Origin: Nemertoderma westbladi
Lineage: Eukaryota > Xenacoelomorpha > Nemertodermatida > Nemertodermatidae
Direction of reading: 5' to 3'
Assembly: GCA_032718475.1 (NCBI GenBank)
Contig: JAUCBJ010004524.1
Location: 1 to 64,000 of the forward strand
Length of the DNA stretch: 64,000 nt
In this document: piece by piece, positions 21,547 to 32,121 of the stretch
Position numbering within the stretch: position 1 is the stretch's first letter
How the letters are laid out: each line of letters starts with the position of its first letter
The notes under the pieces: generated by a model
The model's input: only the letters and a program-made list of their open reading frames with translations
Database searches by the model: none
What the model was told of the DNA's origin: nothing
Position numbers and translations under genes: made by a program

Positions 21547-21834
21547 CTGAAGAATATCTGATACAGATAGACTAGCAATCAGCATATTGGGCGTGGACAA
21601 TCGGGCTCTTCCTCTATCACATAGTATTGCATATAGTACAGCTGCATTTCCCATCACTGACAACAAGGTAAGAATCGCCAAAAGAGCAGTCAATGCTATC
21701 TCTTGTGATGTCCAGGTTGCAGCTTGGCTATTATGAAAGTCTTCAATGTCAGAGATAGAAGAACTGTTGCAAATTTCCATCTTTTTTTCTAAAGTCTTTG
21801 TTGATACATTTATATTAATATCAGTGTAGCCCAT
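21547..21834 (-). CDS. Class A GPCR, exon 1 (N-terminus, TM1, TM2)
   Basis: ATG at 21834 opens 96 codons ending in CAG|GTTAGT (donor 21546-21541), phase 0; past the donor the frame closes within a few codons. The N-terminus has two N-glycosylation sequons (N9-V-S, N23-S-S). TM1 is about residues 45-72 with G62-N63 (N 1.50). ICL1 is CDRGRARLST. TM2 is NMLIASLSVSDILQ with D93 (2.50). The motifs and their spacing are those of rhodopsin-like receptors. The continuation is exon 2 at 12187-12347. Later exons (TM4-TM7) are not seen and may lie left of the window. The receptor subfamily cannot be told from these parts. No promoter was recognised in the AT-rich DNA upstream (21840-22080). Confidence 0.88.
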
Positions 21835-21839
21835 GTTGA

Positions 21840-23270
21840 ATGAAATATAATTAAATTATAAATTAATTTCATAAATATAATAAGTATCATAACTCTATGA
21901 TAATAAAAGTAATGTAAATTATTACTTTGATTATTAATTACTTTATATTATTAATTTGAAGTTAATTGGTTAAAACTTTGGGAACATGTTATATATCGTT
22001 AATAAGTTAGTTGATGGTGGAATTATGTAAAATTACCAAGTTTATATCTATTCTTTATTCTAAGATCAATTTTCATATAACGTGATGGTAATATTGTATC
22101 AGACATTCCACACTGTCAGGTTCTCATTCATCTCCCTGGGTTTCCTTTTTTTCCTTTTTTTTTTAAGAACTATAACGGGGGTAGGTGGAAAAATTTCATT
22201 ATGCATTATGCTAATTAGTCGGGGTGGCTGGAGTAGGCGTGGTGGATGGAAAATTTTGAAAACTTAGTCCTACTTACTTACTAAACATACAGTATAGGCG
22301 TACAAGTACAGTAGTACCAACGGCTACCGGTGGTATACTCGGTACAAGGTTTTTGTTTTCTTTCACTTTCAACTCTCAATTATTATGAGAACAAACGTTT
22401 ATTTACTCATAATAAAAAATGTACTAAGTTTTTTAGAAAAAAATAATAGTCGGGGTGTCTGGAATAAGATATTTCTGGGTGGATTTTTTTTCAAAAATTA
22501 ATAGACGTGTCGCCCCGTGTATTCGTGACTCCAGAGTAATTTAGTTTACCAGTGCAGTAGTTGAAAAGGTTTAGTTCAGAAATTAGGAGGAATGGAATAC
22601 TTTGTCAGTTAATTAATTTCAAATTTCAAAATAGGTACAGGTGGCATTGAATAATTATGTTACATCCTTTGTGGATAGATATCCTATATTAACCCAGTTT
22701 GGTTTCAGATAAGTTAGGAAAAGAAGATGCATTATCAATAATATATTTTAATCAATCATTTTATTTAAATGATGACTCTGGTGTATATCTATCATTCTGT
22801 ATGCTCGTTAATCAACATGTTGGCACAATGGCATTTAGAGTCGGGCACATATGGTGTAGGGTAAGGTATGAACGACTCATTCAAACATCCTTTACATTCT
22901 CAACATCAAACATTCACACATCCTCAAAGGATGCGAAAAGAGTTAGTTTACACCAACAATTTTTGAATTTCGTCAAAGATTTCCCGAGTTATAAGCATAA
23001 ACGAAAGTGCGCAAACATGATGGTCCACAATTTTATTTTTAAAATTTCTATAACATTGCAATTTTTTAATAACGCTTGTAAGGAATTTGATGGTATTTCA
23101 ATTTTTATATTAAACGCAATATCCTGAATCTCACTAGCATACTTTAGAGTCTCCAATGCCAATACCTTTTCTAGAATAAATTGAATTTAATTAATTACAA
23201 TTATCGTAATTTCTTCTTACTCGTTGTCTATAAATTGATTAAATTCCATGTCCTGGAATATAGTATCGTT
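21840..23270. other. Upstream flank of the GPCR gene, non-coding
   Basis: AT-rich. There are two related G-rich words, TAGTCGGGGTGGCTGGAGTA (22218) and TAGTCGGGGTGTCTGGAATA (22448). The open frame at 22699-23127 has no ATG near its start and no motif; I do not support it as a gene. Confidence 0.4.
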
Positions 23271-23275
23271 ATTCA

Positions 23276-24062
23276 GGTACCCCCCCCCCCCTAATTTTTC
23301 TACAAATCGTAATGAGATTGCATGAAATTTGAAACAGAGATAGTTTCACCTCCCGACCACTGACTGGGTGAGCTAGAATTTTTATTTTTGCTTTCATTCT
23401 TTAGCTACAAGCGTTTAAAAAAATTGTCTCCGTCGATATTGCACCAGTTACACCGCAGTTATACTTCAAACATTTAGTGATTTGTTGGTACTAGTAGAAA
23501 GCTGGCTGTGCAAGGATTCCAAATATGTAAACATATTTGAATTTGGTTTTGAAAAATAAGTAAATATATTTGAATTTGGTTGGGAAATAGCTCCGAGATG
23601 GCACTAGTAAAGCAAAATGGTCCCGTCCCTACTTCGCCCTGTCTACACCCCCTGCCATTTTTCCTGATACAGGGCATTCGAATTTTTCATGTATTAATTG
23701 CTTCCGCTGCAGGCCATTTATTCTATTTAATAAATACACAATTTTTCTAGAACGTTTTGTTTATCTAATAAGTAGCATGGCAACAATGCAATGCCTACAT
23801 TATAATACTATTATATGGATATTCATACATAATCAAAATCTTCTAGAACATTGTGTATTTATTAAATAGAATAAATGGCCTGCAGGGGAAGCAAATATAT
23901 TCAAAATTAGAATGCCCCTATCTGAGCTATTTCCCAACCAAATTCAAATGTTTTTACATATTTGGAATTCTTGCAAGGTCAGCTTTCCACTAGTACCAAC
24001 AAATCACTAAATATTTGAAGAATAACTGCGGTGTAACTGGTGCAATATCGACGGGGAGACCT
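23276..24062. mobile_element. Fold-back element, family B
   Basis: A long imperfect palindrome centred near 23800. The left arm has AGTGATTTGTTGGTACTAGT, AGAAAGCTGGCTGTGCAAGG and CTGCAGGCCATTTATTCTAT. The right arm has the complements (GAATAAATGGCCTGCAG, CAAGGTCAGCTTTCCACTAG, TACCAACAAATCACT). The outer left part begins with poly-C (23280-23290). The centre shares TTTATTCTATTTAATAAAT and TTCTAGAAC with family A. No protein is encoded. Confidence 0.82.
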
Positions 24063-24101
24063 TTTATAAAACATATATCATTGTAGTATTACAATAATAT
24101 A

Positions 24102-24405
24102 AACCATGTCCCGTAATATAGTGTCATTTTCTGATGACACGGACCACCCCCCCCCCCCCCCCCCCAGATTTTTCTACAAATCTTTAACACATTGCTTGAA
24201 ATTTGAAACACCACTAGTTCCACTCACCGTCGATGACCCCATGAAGCCGGAATTTTCCATTTTGTCTTGTAAATTTTTTTTATAAGCGTTTTAAAAAAGT
24301 GTCTTTTGCGAAATAGCAACCTCAGTATCGTGGCCATTCTTCGCATTAGTCGTAATTCATTTTCATATCATTAGAAAGCTTGCGTTGCAAGGATTCGAAA
24401 TATGT
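24102..24405 (+). mobile_element. Fold-back element, family A, left arm only
   Basis: CCATGTCCCGTAATATAGTG, TGACACGGACC, a poly-C run (about 24147-24164), then AAGCCGGAATTTTCCATTTT and AGAAAGCTTGCGTTGCAAGG, as in the copy at 54.1 kb. The arm stops exactly where the GACT array begins; centre and right arm are missing. Confidence 0.85.
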
Positions 24406-27168
24406 AATGACTGACTGGCTGACTGGCTGACTGGCTGACTGGCTGACTGGCTGACTGGCTGACTGGCTGACTGGCTGACTGGCTGACTGGCTGACTGGCT
24501 GACTGGCTGACTGGCTGACTGGCTGACTGGCTGACTGGCTGACTGGCTGACTGGCTGACTGGCTGACTGGCTGACTGGCTGACTGGCTGACTGGCTGACT
24601 GGCTGACTGGCTGACTGGCTGACTGGCTGACTGGCTGACTGGCTGACTGGCTGACTGGCTGACTGGCTGACTGGCTGACTGGCTGACTGGCTGACTGGCT
24701 GACTGGCTGACTGGCTGACTGGCTGACTGGCTGACTGGCTGACTGGCTGACTGGCTGACTGGCTGACTGGCTGACTGGCTGACTGGCTGACTGGCTGACT
24801 GGCTGACTGGCTGACTGGCTGACTGGCTGACTGGCTGACTGGCTGACTGGCTGACTGGCTGACTGGCTGACTGGCTGACTGGCTGACTGGCTGACTGGCT
24901 GACTGGCTGACTGGCTGACTGGCTGACTGGCTGACTGGCTGACTGGCTGACTGGCTGACTGGCTGACTGGCTGACTGGCTGACTGGCTGACTGGCTGACT
25001 GGCTGACTGGCTGACTGGCTGACTGGCTGACTGGCTGACTGGCTGACTGGCTGACTGGCTGACTGGCTGACTGGCTGACTGGCTGACTGGCTGACTGGCT
25101 GACTGGCTGACTGGCTGACTGGCTGACTGGCTGACTGGCTGACTGGCTGACTGGCTGACTGGCTGACTGGCTGACTGGCTGACTGGCTGACTGGCTGACT
25201 GGCTGACTGGCTGACTGGCTGACTGGCTGACTGGCTGACTGGCTGACTGGCTGACTGGCTGACTGGCTGACTGGCTGACTGGCTGACTGGCTGACTGGCT
25301 GACTGGCTGACTGGCTGACTGGCTGACTGGCTGACTGGCTGACTGGCTGACTGGCTGACTGGCTGACTGGCTGACTGGCTGACTGGCTGACTGGCTGACT
25401 GGCTGACTGGCTGACTGGCTGACTGGCTGACTGGCTGACTGGCTGACTGGCTGACTGGCTGACTGGCTGACTGGCTGACTGGCTGACTGGCTGACTGGCT
25501 GACTGGCTGACTGGCTGACTGGCTGACTGGCTGACTGGCTGACTGGCTGACTGGCTGACTGGCTGACTGGCTGACTGGCTGACTGGCTGACTGGCTGACT
25601 GGCTGACTGGCTGACTGGCTGACTGGCTGACTGGCTGACTGGCTGACTGGCTGACTGGCTGACTGGCTGACTGGCTGACTGGCTGACTGGCTGACTGGCT
25701 GACTGGCTGACTGGCTGACTGACTGACTGACTGACTGACTGACTGACTGACTGGCTGACTGACTGACTGACTGACTGACTGACTGACTGACTGACTGACT
25801 GACTGACTGACTGACTGACTGACTGACTGACTGACTGACTGACTGACTGACTGACTGACTGACTGACTGACTGACTGACTGACTGACTGACTGACTGACT
25901 GACTGACTGACTGACTGACTGACTGACTGACTGACTGACTGACTGACTGACTGACTGACTGACTGACTGACTGACTGACTGACTGACTGACTGACTGACT
26001 GACTGACTGACTGACTGACTGACTGACTGACTGACTGACTGACTGACTGACTGACTGACTGACTGACTGACTGACTGACTGACTGACTGACTGACTGACT
26101 GACTGACTGACTGACTGACTGACTGACTGACTGACTGACTGACTGACTGACTGACTGACTGACTGACTGACTGACTGACTGACTGACTGACTGACTGACT
26201 GACTGACTGACTGACTGACTGACTGACTGACTGACTGACTGACTGACTGACTGACTGACTGACTGACTGACTGACTGACTGACTGACTGACTGACTGACT
26301 GACTGACTGACTGACTGACTGACTGACTGACTGACTGACTGACTGACTGACTGACTGACTGACTGACTGACTGACTGACTGACTGACTGACTGACTGACT
26401 GACTGACTGACTGACTGACTGACTGACTGACTGACTGACTGACTGACTGACTGACTGACTGACTGACTGACTGACTGACTGACTGACTGACTGACTGACT
26501 GACTGACTGACTGACTGACTGACTGACTGACTGACTGACTGACTGACTGACTGACTGACTGACTGACTGACTGACTGACTGACTGACTGACTGACTGACT
26601 GACTGACTGACTGACTGACTGACTGACTGACTGACTGACTGACTGACTGACTGACTGACTGACTGACTGACTGACTGACTGACTGACTGACTGACTGACT
26701 GACTGACTGACTGACTGACTGACTGACTGACTGACTGACTGACTGACTGACTGACTGACTGACTGACTGACTGACTGACTGACTGACTGACTGACTGACT
26801 GACTGACTGACTGACTGACTGACTGACTGACTGACTGACTGACTGACTGACTGACTGACTGACTGACTGACTGACTGACTGACTGACTGACTGACTGACT
26901 GACTGACTGACTGACTGACTGACTGACTGACTGACTGACTGACTGACTGACTGACTGACTGACTGACTGACTGACTGACTGACTGACTGACTGACTGACT
27001 GACTGACTGACTGACTGACTGACTGACTGACTGACTGACTGACTGACTGACTGACTGACTGACTGACTGACTGACTGACTGACTGACTGACTGACTGACT
27101 GACTGACTGACTGACTGACTGACTGACTGACTGACTGACTGACTGACTGACTGACTGACTGACTGACT
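24406..27168. repeat. 2.76-kb GACT-based array in two blocks
   Basis: Block 1 (24406 to about 25721) is a near-perfect 8-mer GACTGGCT repeated about 164 times. Block 2 (about 25721-27168) is pure tetranucleotide GACT, about 360 copies, with a single GGCT left at about 25753. The 4-bp period makes all three minus-strand frames open (Ser-Val-Ser-Gln repeats), giving spurious ORFs of more than 900 codons. The left junction is inside fold-back family A; the right junction is unrelated DNA starting TAACGATTTTAATGAAATTT. Confidence 0.97.
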
Positions 27169-27169
27169 C

Positions 27170-28235
27170 TAACGATTTTAATGAAATTTTCACAGCGGCT
27201 GGCTGGCCGGATTCTAAGGTCCCTGGAATGATCGGCTACTCCATTCATAGCCTCTGGGCTCGTAAATTAGACATTAAACGAAAAAAACGCCATAGGCGCA
27301 ATGATAAAAACACCAGCTGGCGCTCATGAAAAATGAATAGCGATGGCCTAGTAAATGTTGACTGGTTTCGGAATTCCAAAACGAGGTCTTCACTATTTGC
27401 AAGTCGATTTTGTTCAAGAATTGAGCAACTAATAATAGATCGAATTTATTAATAATTATTGTATGAAATATGATTGTATATTTACATAATTATGATTTCT
27501 ATATTATATCACGAAAAGTTCCCAATATTTTAAAAACTGTTATCAATATTAGGATGGCAATATAATTTTAGGAAAAGTTGTAAAGTTTCGGATGCCCAGC
27601 TGCGTTTGATTCAGAGTTATAAAAAAAAACCACGTGAGGTCATATTGACCTCCTTGATTATTGGTGAAAATCAGAAATGTCCAAAATTATTTTGTGGGAT
27701 TTTGATATATTTATGAGCAATATGAGCATGCTGGGTTACTACTGGTAGTCAAGATATTGTAATTGATTTGCGCCAGATTGGCACAAATTGTATGTATTAC
27801 ATCAGCTTACAGCTTGGTATGTCTGAAGTTTACTATAACAGTAATAATGCCAACACTATATTACCCCTACTGTGTCTTCTGTTTCGCTTGTGTTTTCAGA
27901 TTTCATCCATGACGAATATTCACAGCAAGGATTTTTTTTAGGGATCATATTCCGATATATTTACTATTGAGCGAACCCGAACCAGAAAGGGTCAGTGAAC
28001 TTTGTCACAATACATTTCAATGATATCAACTAAATTTTTATAAATTTTTTTGAATGTAATTAATAAAATATAATAATAAATATATAATAAAATAATAATA
28101 TTAATTAAGGAATTAAATTACTTTAGTAAACGTTTAATAGTCAAAATAATAGTGTACAAAGAGTAGTAGACATGACCATTTTTTGAATATCAATGTGATA
28201 ATACGGTTGTGTATGGGATGAACAACGTCTTGGTT
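27170..28235. other. Non-coding; contains a TTAA-element fragment
   Basis: 27570-27690 on the minus strand reads AGGAGGTCAATATGACCTC, then a T-rich run and CTGAATCAAACGCAGCTGGG, a diverged copy of the left part of the 34.5-kb element. The rest was not recognised. Confidence 0.55.
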
Positions 28236-28415
28236 AAAGTTAACAACGGCTTGATTAGTGTTAACTAATGTTAGGTTGGGATTAACAATGGTTTGGTTAG
28301 GGTTAACATCGGCTTGATTAGTGTTAACAAATGTTAGGTTGGGATTAACAATGGTTTGGTTAGGGTTAACATCGGCTTGATTAGTGTTAACAAATGTTAG
28401 GTGGGAGTAACGTTT
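28235..28415. repeat. 63-bp tandem repeat, about 2.7 copies
   Basis: ATCGGCTTGATTAGTGTTAA, CAAATGTTAGGTTGGGATTA and ACAATGGTTTGGTTAGGGTT repeat with a 63-bp period (28308 and 28371). Units contain GTTAGGGTTAAC but no telomere array. Confidence 0.85.
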
Positions 28416-28439
28416 ACTTAATTAAACGTAACAAGTACT

Positions 28440-30022
28440 GTAATAGTTACCAAGTTTCAGTCTAAACGGGTTGTAAATAGCAAAGCTGGAGAAGATGTTT
28501 ACTTTCAGACATTTCGCCCTTTAGCGGTAGACTGTGGCACTTTAGACATCTCTACGACTCCGTAACGATACAACCTATCCTGTAGTAGATACCTACCAAG
28601 TTTCAGCTCAAAAGAATTAAAAACAACCAAATGAGATCAGGTTTTCACTATCAGACATTTCGCCCTCTAGCGTTAGACTGGTTAACTGTAGATGACTCTG
28701 CCACTGCATAAAGATACAGCCTATGCCGAAGTAGATGCCTACCAAGTTTCAGTTTAAACCAATTGTAAATAACAAAGCTGGAGGAGATTTTCACTTTAAG
28801 ACAATTAGCCCTCTAGCGGCAGACGGGAACTGTAAACGAAACTAATACCTATATGATAGCAAGTTTCAGCTCAAAAATAATTAAAAACACCCAAATGAGA
28901 TCACGTTTTCACTATCAGACAATTCGCCATCTAGCGCGGACGGGTGAACTGTAACCGACTCTGCGTCTCAGTAATGATACAGCCTATGCTGAAGTAGATG
29001 CCTACCAAGTTTCAGTCTAAACGGATTGTAAATAACAAAGTTGGAGAAGATGTTCACTTTCAGACATTTCGCCCTTTAGCGGCAGAAGGGGGAACTGTAG
29101 ACGAATCTGCGACTTTGTAAAGATACAGCCTATGCTGAAGTAAATGCCTACCAAGTTTCAGCTCAAAAGAATTAAAAGCAACCAAATGATATTTTATATA
29201 TAAATTATTGTAGGAAGATATACAGTATCACTTGAATATGTAAGAAACCGCCGTGGGATAAGGGATCCGGTTTAGTGTATATATATTTGTAAGCATAAAA
29301 TAATAAATAAATAAAATGTTATTTTAAATAAACCTAGATCGACCTCAGAAAAATTCATATATTATTATTATTATATTATTTTATTTAAAATAATATTTTA
29401 TTTATTTATTATTTATTTATTATTCATTATTTTATGCTTACAAATATATATTTTATATATATATAATATATATTTACAAGCCTACACACCATTATAAACA
29501 TTAATTAATTAATTATTAACTTAACTTAACAAAACGTCATATGATTGAGTGTTCTCTCAAACAAAAGGACTGATGCTGTTTTACTTTTCAGATATCTACA
29601 TACAACGTACAACATCATATAAGGCTCAGGTTGTAGTAGACACCTGCCAAATATCACTTCCAAAGGATTACAAATTGTAAAAATATGGAAGAAGGTTAAA
29701 CTGTAGAACTGCAGGTGGTTACCATCCTCGTAAATACAACCTATAGTTTAGTTAGTTTAGTATGTACTGCATTGCATTACGCCCCCTAGTGGCAGACAGA
29801 GCTGTTGCAGATTGGTCAGAGTTCTCCACAAACAGGCAGTCTATGGTGTATTAGACCTCTGCCAAGTATCAGCAAAAAAGCATTAGGAACAACGACATGG
29901 GATAAGGTTTTCACTTTCGGATTTCTCTCCCCCTAGCGGCAGACTGGGGAATTCCAGATTGGTCAGCGTCCTCTGCAAACACACAGCCTATGGTGTAGTA
30001 GACCTCTGCCACGCATCAGCTA
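28440..30022 (-). repeat. Satellite with CTCF-like core, reverse orientation, at least 7 units
   Basis: Cores such as CGCCCTCTAGCG, CGCCCTTTAGCGG and GCCCCCTAGTGGCAG lie at about 28515, 28661, 28808, 28925, 29070, 29780 and 29936. They sit between the conserved blocks CTACCAAGTTTCAG, TTTTCACTTTCAGACATTTC and CAGCCTATG. This is the family of 4.96-5.63 kb read on the other strand; spacing is 117-147 bp in the regular part. The units after 29.6 kb form a distinct subtype (GTAGACCTCTGCCAAGTATC). The array is interrupted at 29.2-29.6 kb by AT-rich DNA and resumes at 33.52 kb beyond the LTR element. Confidence 0.8.
29278..29455. repeat. AT-rich long palindrome
   Basis: ATATATTTGTAAGCATAAAA through AATAAATAAATAAAATG and TTATTTTAAATAAA is mirrored by TTTATTTAAAATAATATTTT through TTATTTATTATTCATTATTT and TATGCTTACAAATATATA. 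Arms are about 55-70 bp with a spacer of about 50 bp. Confidence 0.8.
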
Positions 30023-30025
30023 TAA

Positions 30026-31024
30026 GGCATATATAAGGCTATATTGCTGCACTTAGTAGCGCCAAATGGAGATATCTTTCTATTCGACCTAGGGACCTAT
30101 GGAAAGAAGAGCGGGCCGAAGTTGAACCGGTTGCCAAACGCAGTGCAGGAGGTAGTAAGACAGAAGACTATGGTCAAGGTGGGATCGGCGATACACGACG
30201 ACGCAGACAGAATTATTGGACCAGACACCCCCAATCTTCCGGACAGGCAGGTAGTCTACATGGCTATGACGAAACCAGAAGGATTGGGATTGGTGGACAA
30301 CACGGGACATTGCGGATCCGTGGCGATGGGCCAACTGATGGGACTCGTCTGCCACAAGCCGATGGACTGGAACAAGTTCCGGGAGGAATACGGAGCGGAA
30401 CTTGCGAACTCACTCAAGTGGGGAGCGAGACCAGGGAAGGAGGAGCTATATCACTTCCAGAAGGGAGCGATGAAGATATATCAGAAGATATATATCCTAC
30501 AAGAGGACTGGATAATTATAGGTTTACTAAACCTATTCATTGCGGTGACTATCGGGAGGGAGCCGATGGCGTTTCTACTATCGGGATCACCTCTGAATCA
30601 CAGGAGAGCCTTTAAGGTGGCCCTAGAAGGTCTTGTAGACCACCCGGGGCTGAAGGGCGAGTCGGTATATTACAATACCCGACACCTGGTGGACAGAGAG
30701 GTAGATACACTGTACATGCAATGGAAGAAACAGGAGGCGGATAGGGTTGAGGAGAGGAGACTAGAGGAGGTCGCCAGGAGAGAGAGAAGGGAGGCAGCGG
30801 GCAGAGAGGCAGATATAAGTGGAAAGGAGTATGAGTTCGAAGCCCAGGATTTGGACGAGCTGAGGTGGGGATCGGAGACCTTGGGTGAGTTACGGTTGGG
30901 GGACGAACTGGGTTGGATGGAAGAGACACCGACACAGTCTACATCGGGGCTACAAAGAATGCCCATGCCTGCAGGCTCTGAGGGCAACATCGGAAGGAAA
31001 AGACCGAGGGAGTTAGAAGGGTAG
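30026..31024 (+). CDS. ORF A of a truncated LTR element: DEDDy 3'-5' exonuclease-like N-terminal region
   Basis: Open from 30026 with no ATG near the start (30044 is TTG), so the 5' part is cut off. The first residues, LLHLVAPNGDIFLFDLG and then LPNAVQEVVRQ and KTMVKVGSAIHDDADRII, resemble the strand before, and motif II of, the WRN/RNase D-like exonuclease fold. GHCGSVAMGQLMG and PMDWNKF follow, and LYHFQKGAMKIYQKIYIL stands where motif III (QxxYAAxDA) is expected, but its aspartate is absent. Motif I would lie in the lost part. The C-terminal third is a charged helix (EADRVEERRLEEVARRERRE) and an acidic tail ending in KRPRELEG. GC-rich and codon-like, unlike its AT-rich surroundings, which suggests a fairly recent insertion. 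The exonuclease reading is a weak similarity from memory; any activity is doubtful. Confidence 0.5.
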   Translation, partial: GIYKAILLHLVAPNGDIFLFDLGTYGKKSGPKLNRLPNAVQEVVRQKTMVKVGSAIHDDADRIIGPDTPNLPDRQVVYMAMTKPEGLGLVDNTGHCGSVAMGQLMGLVCHKPMDWNKFREEYGAELANSLKWGARPGKEELYHFQKGAMKIYQKIYILQEDWIIIGLLNLFIAVTIGREPMAFLLSGSPLNHRRAFKVALEGLVDHPGLKGESVYYNTRHLVDREVDTLYMQWKKQEADRVEERRLEEVARRERREAAGREADISGKEYEFEAQDLDELRWGSETLGELRLGDELGWMEETPTQSTSGLQRMPMPAGSEGNIGRKRPRELEG

Positions 31025-31395
31025 AAGGTCATCGCGGATACCAGGGTGGAAAGGGACACAGTGGATTATCTGGGATCCCGGGTTTGGATCCACTCCCAGC
31101 AGGGGAAGAGGAGGAGGACGAGTTCGGGGTGATGCTGCTGATAGAGAGGATTGCGCCCACGGCAGGGGAAGAAGAGGAGGATGAGTTCGGGGCGATACCA
31201 CCGATAGCAAGGATTGGCCACTCGGACATGGACTGTGTGTACGGGAGAGTGGTGACGGCCAGTGGGGCGAGAGCCTTCTGGGACAAACCCGGTAAGCGGT
31301 CCTGGGAGCACAGGGAGCCGACAATGGACTTCGCGGCAAGTACGATCCGACTGGGAGAGCAACCGGGGATGGCACCACGGGTAGTGTTTGGATAA
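30982..31395 (+). CDS. ORF B: overlapping acidic open frame
   Basis: This frame is open from 30982, overlaps the last 43 bases of ORF A in another phase, and runs to TAA at 31395. There is no ATG at its start, so it would need a frameshift from ORF A, or else ORF A has suffered an indel. It reads a Gly-rich piece (YQGGKGHSGLSGIPG), then two near-identical acidic repeats (AGEEEEDEFG at about 31096 and 31162), and CVYGRVVTASGARAFWDKPG. Function unknown. The overlap and the matching base composition argue that it belongs to the same element. Confidence 0.45.
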   Translation, partial: GQHRKEKTEGVRRVEGHRGYQGGKGHSGLSGIPGLDPLPAGEEEEDEFGVMLLIERIAPTAGEEEEDEFGAIPPIARIGHSDMDCVYGRVVTASGARAFWDKPGKRSWEHREPTMDFAASTIRLGEQPGMAPRVVFG

Positions 31396-31398
31396 ACG

Positions 31399-31515
31399 AT
31401 GCCGAGGGTGGAAGAGGACATCGAAATGGGTAGGGAAGACAATGTCCAGATGTTTACCTACCAGCGGGTCCACAGACCCAGGAGGCCACATGGAGCCAAG
31501 GATGACTTGGGGTGA
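31399..31515 (+). CDS. ORF C: small basic peptide, 38 aa
   Basis: ATG at 31399, three bases after the stop of ORF B, runs to TGA 31513-31515, seven bases before ORF D. It contains MPRVEEDIEMGREDN and a basic end HRPRRPHGAKDD. It is supported only by its tight spacing in a compact ORF series; it may be a leftover of a longer frame. Confidence 0.3.
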   Translation: MPRVEEDIEMGREDNVQMFTYQRVHRPRRPHGAKDDLG

Positions 31516-31521
31516 GAGACA

Positions 31522-32121
31522 ATGATACACAGTTGCGATTACTGTGGGAGATTAACCCATCAGCAAAAGAAATGTCTATACCGTTACCAAAAGTGGATGG
31601 CGTGTCTTTACTGCCGCGAGTCTACACACAGGATGGGCGCGCGCCCATGGTTGCACAACAGGTATTCGAAGTGCAAGTTTAGAGGGCACTTTGAGCGCCA
31701 GTGCGACTGGATGGATGATGAGGAGAAATTCCGCATTTTCGAGGAATGGGCTGACGTCGGAGTCATGAAACGACAAAGGATGAAGGCCCAGGAGTTCCGG
31801 TGGGGCTTCTTCAACATTAATATAGAAGCCCACCAGCAGATCACCAAGAGGAGACTACCATTCACGTATCAGGAGGTAGCGACAGTGGCATCATAAGGAG
31901 GGGTCATCAACACCCAAAGATATCTGGACAGATGGTCAACAGAAAATAGGATCGAATTCAGGGACTTTCTGGTGGAACACATGCCGCGTGCGATGAAGAT
32001 GATCTTGTGCGACGCTACCAGAGGGAGACAGAAGGGACACTCAGTGGGACCAACTGCGAAGCGATATTGTGAGTTAAAGAGCCAACAACGTGGCTTGGTA
32101 AGACGGTGTCAGCTAGGATGA
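31522..32121 (+). CDS. ORF D: zinc-knuckle (CCHC) protein, with in-frame stop at 31894-31896
   Basis: ATG at 31522. The first motif CDYCGRLTHQQKKC fits CX2CX4HX4C, the retroviral-type zinc knuckle. A second, CLYCRESTH, starts the same way. A third, CKFRGHFERQC, has Arg in place of the second Cys and looks broken. The frame meets TAA at 31894-31896. The same frame then stays open for 75 more codons (VINTQRYLDRWSTENRIEF, DFLVEHMPRAMK) to TGA 32121, so the stop is probably a later mutation or a readthrough site. A nucleocapsid-like nucleic-acid-binding role is inferred from the knuckles. It belongs to the LTR element ending at 33521. Confidence 0.6.

Noticed and set aside
22699-23127. 142-codon plus-strand ORF
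   Set aside because: No ATG near its start, no motif, AT-driven composition, surrounded by repeats.
24363-27248. Minus-strand frames of more than 900 codons (Ser-Val-Ser-Gln repeats)
   Set aside because: A 4-bp repeat without a stop is open in all three frames of that strand; the frames are a consequence of the microsatellite, with no other protein feature.
28235-28415. Interstitial telomere repeat (GTTAGGGTTAAC words)
   Set aside because: TTAGGG occurs once per 63-bp unit and never in tandem.
30089-31530. Long minus-strand frames opposite the LTR-element ORFs
   Set aside because: Ser/Pro/Leu-rich shadows of a GC-rich plus-strand coding region with no motif.
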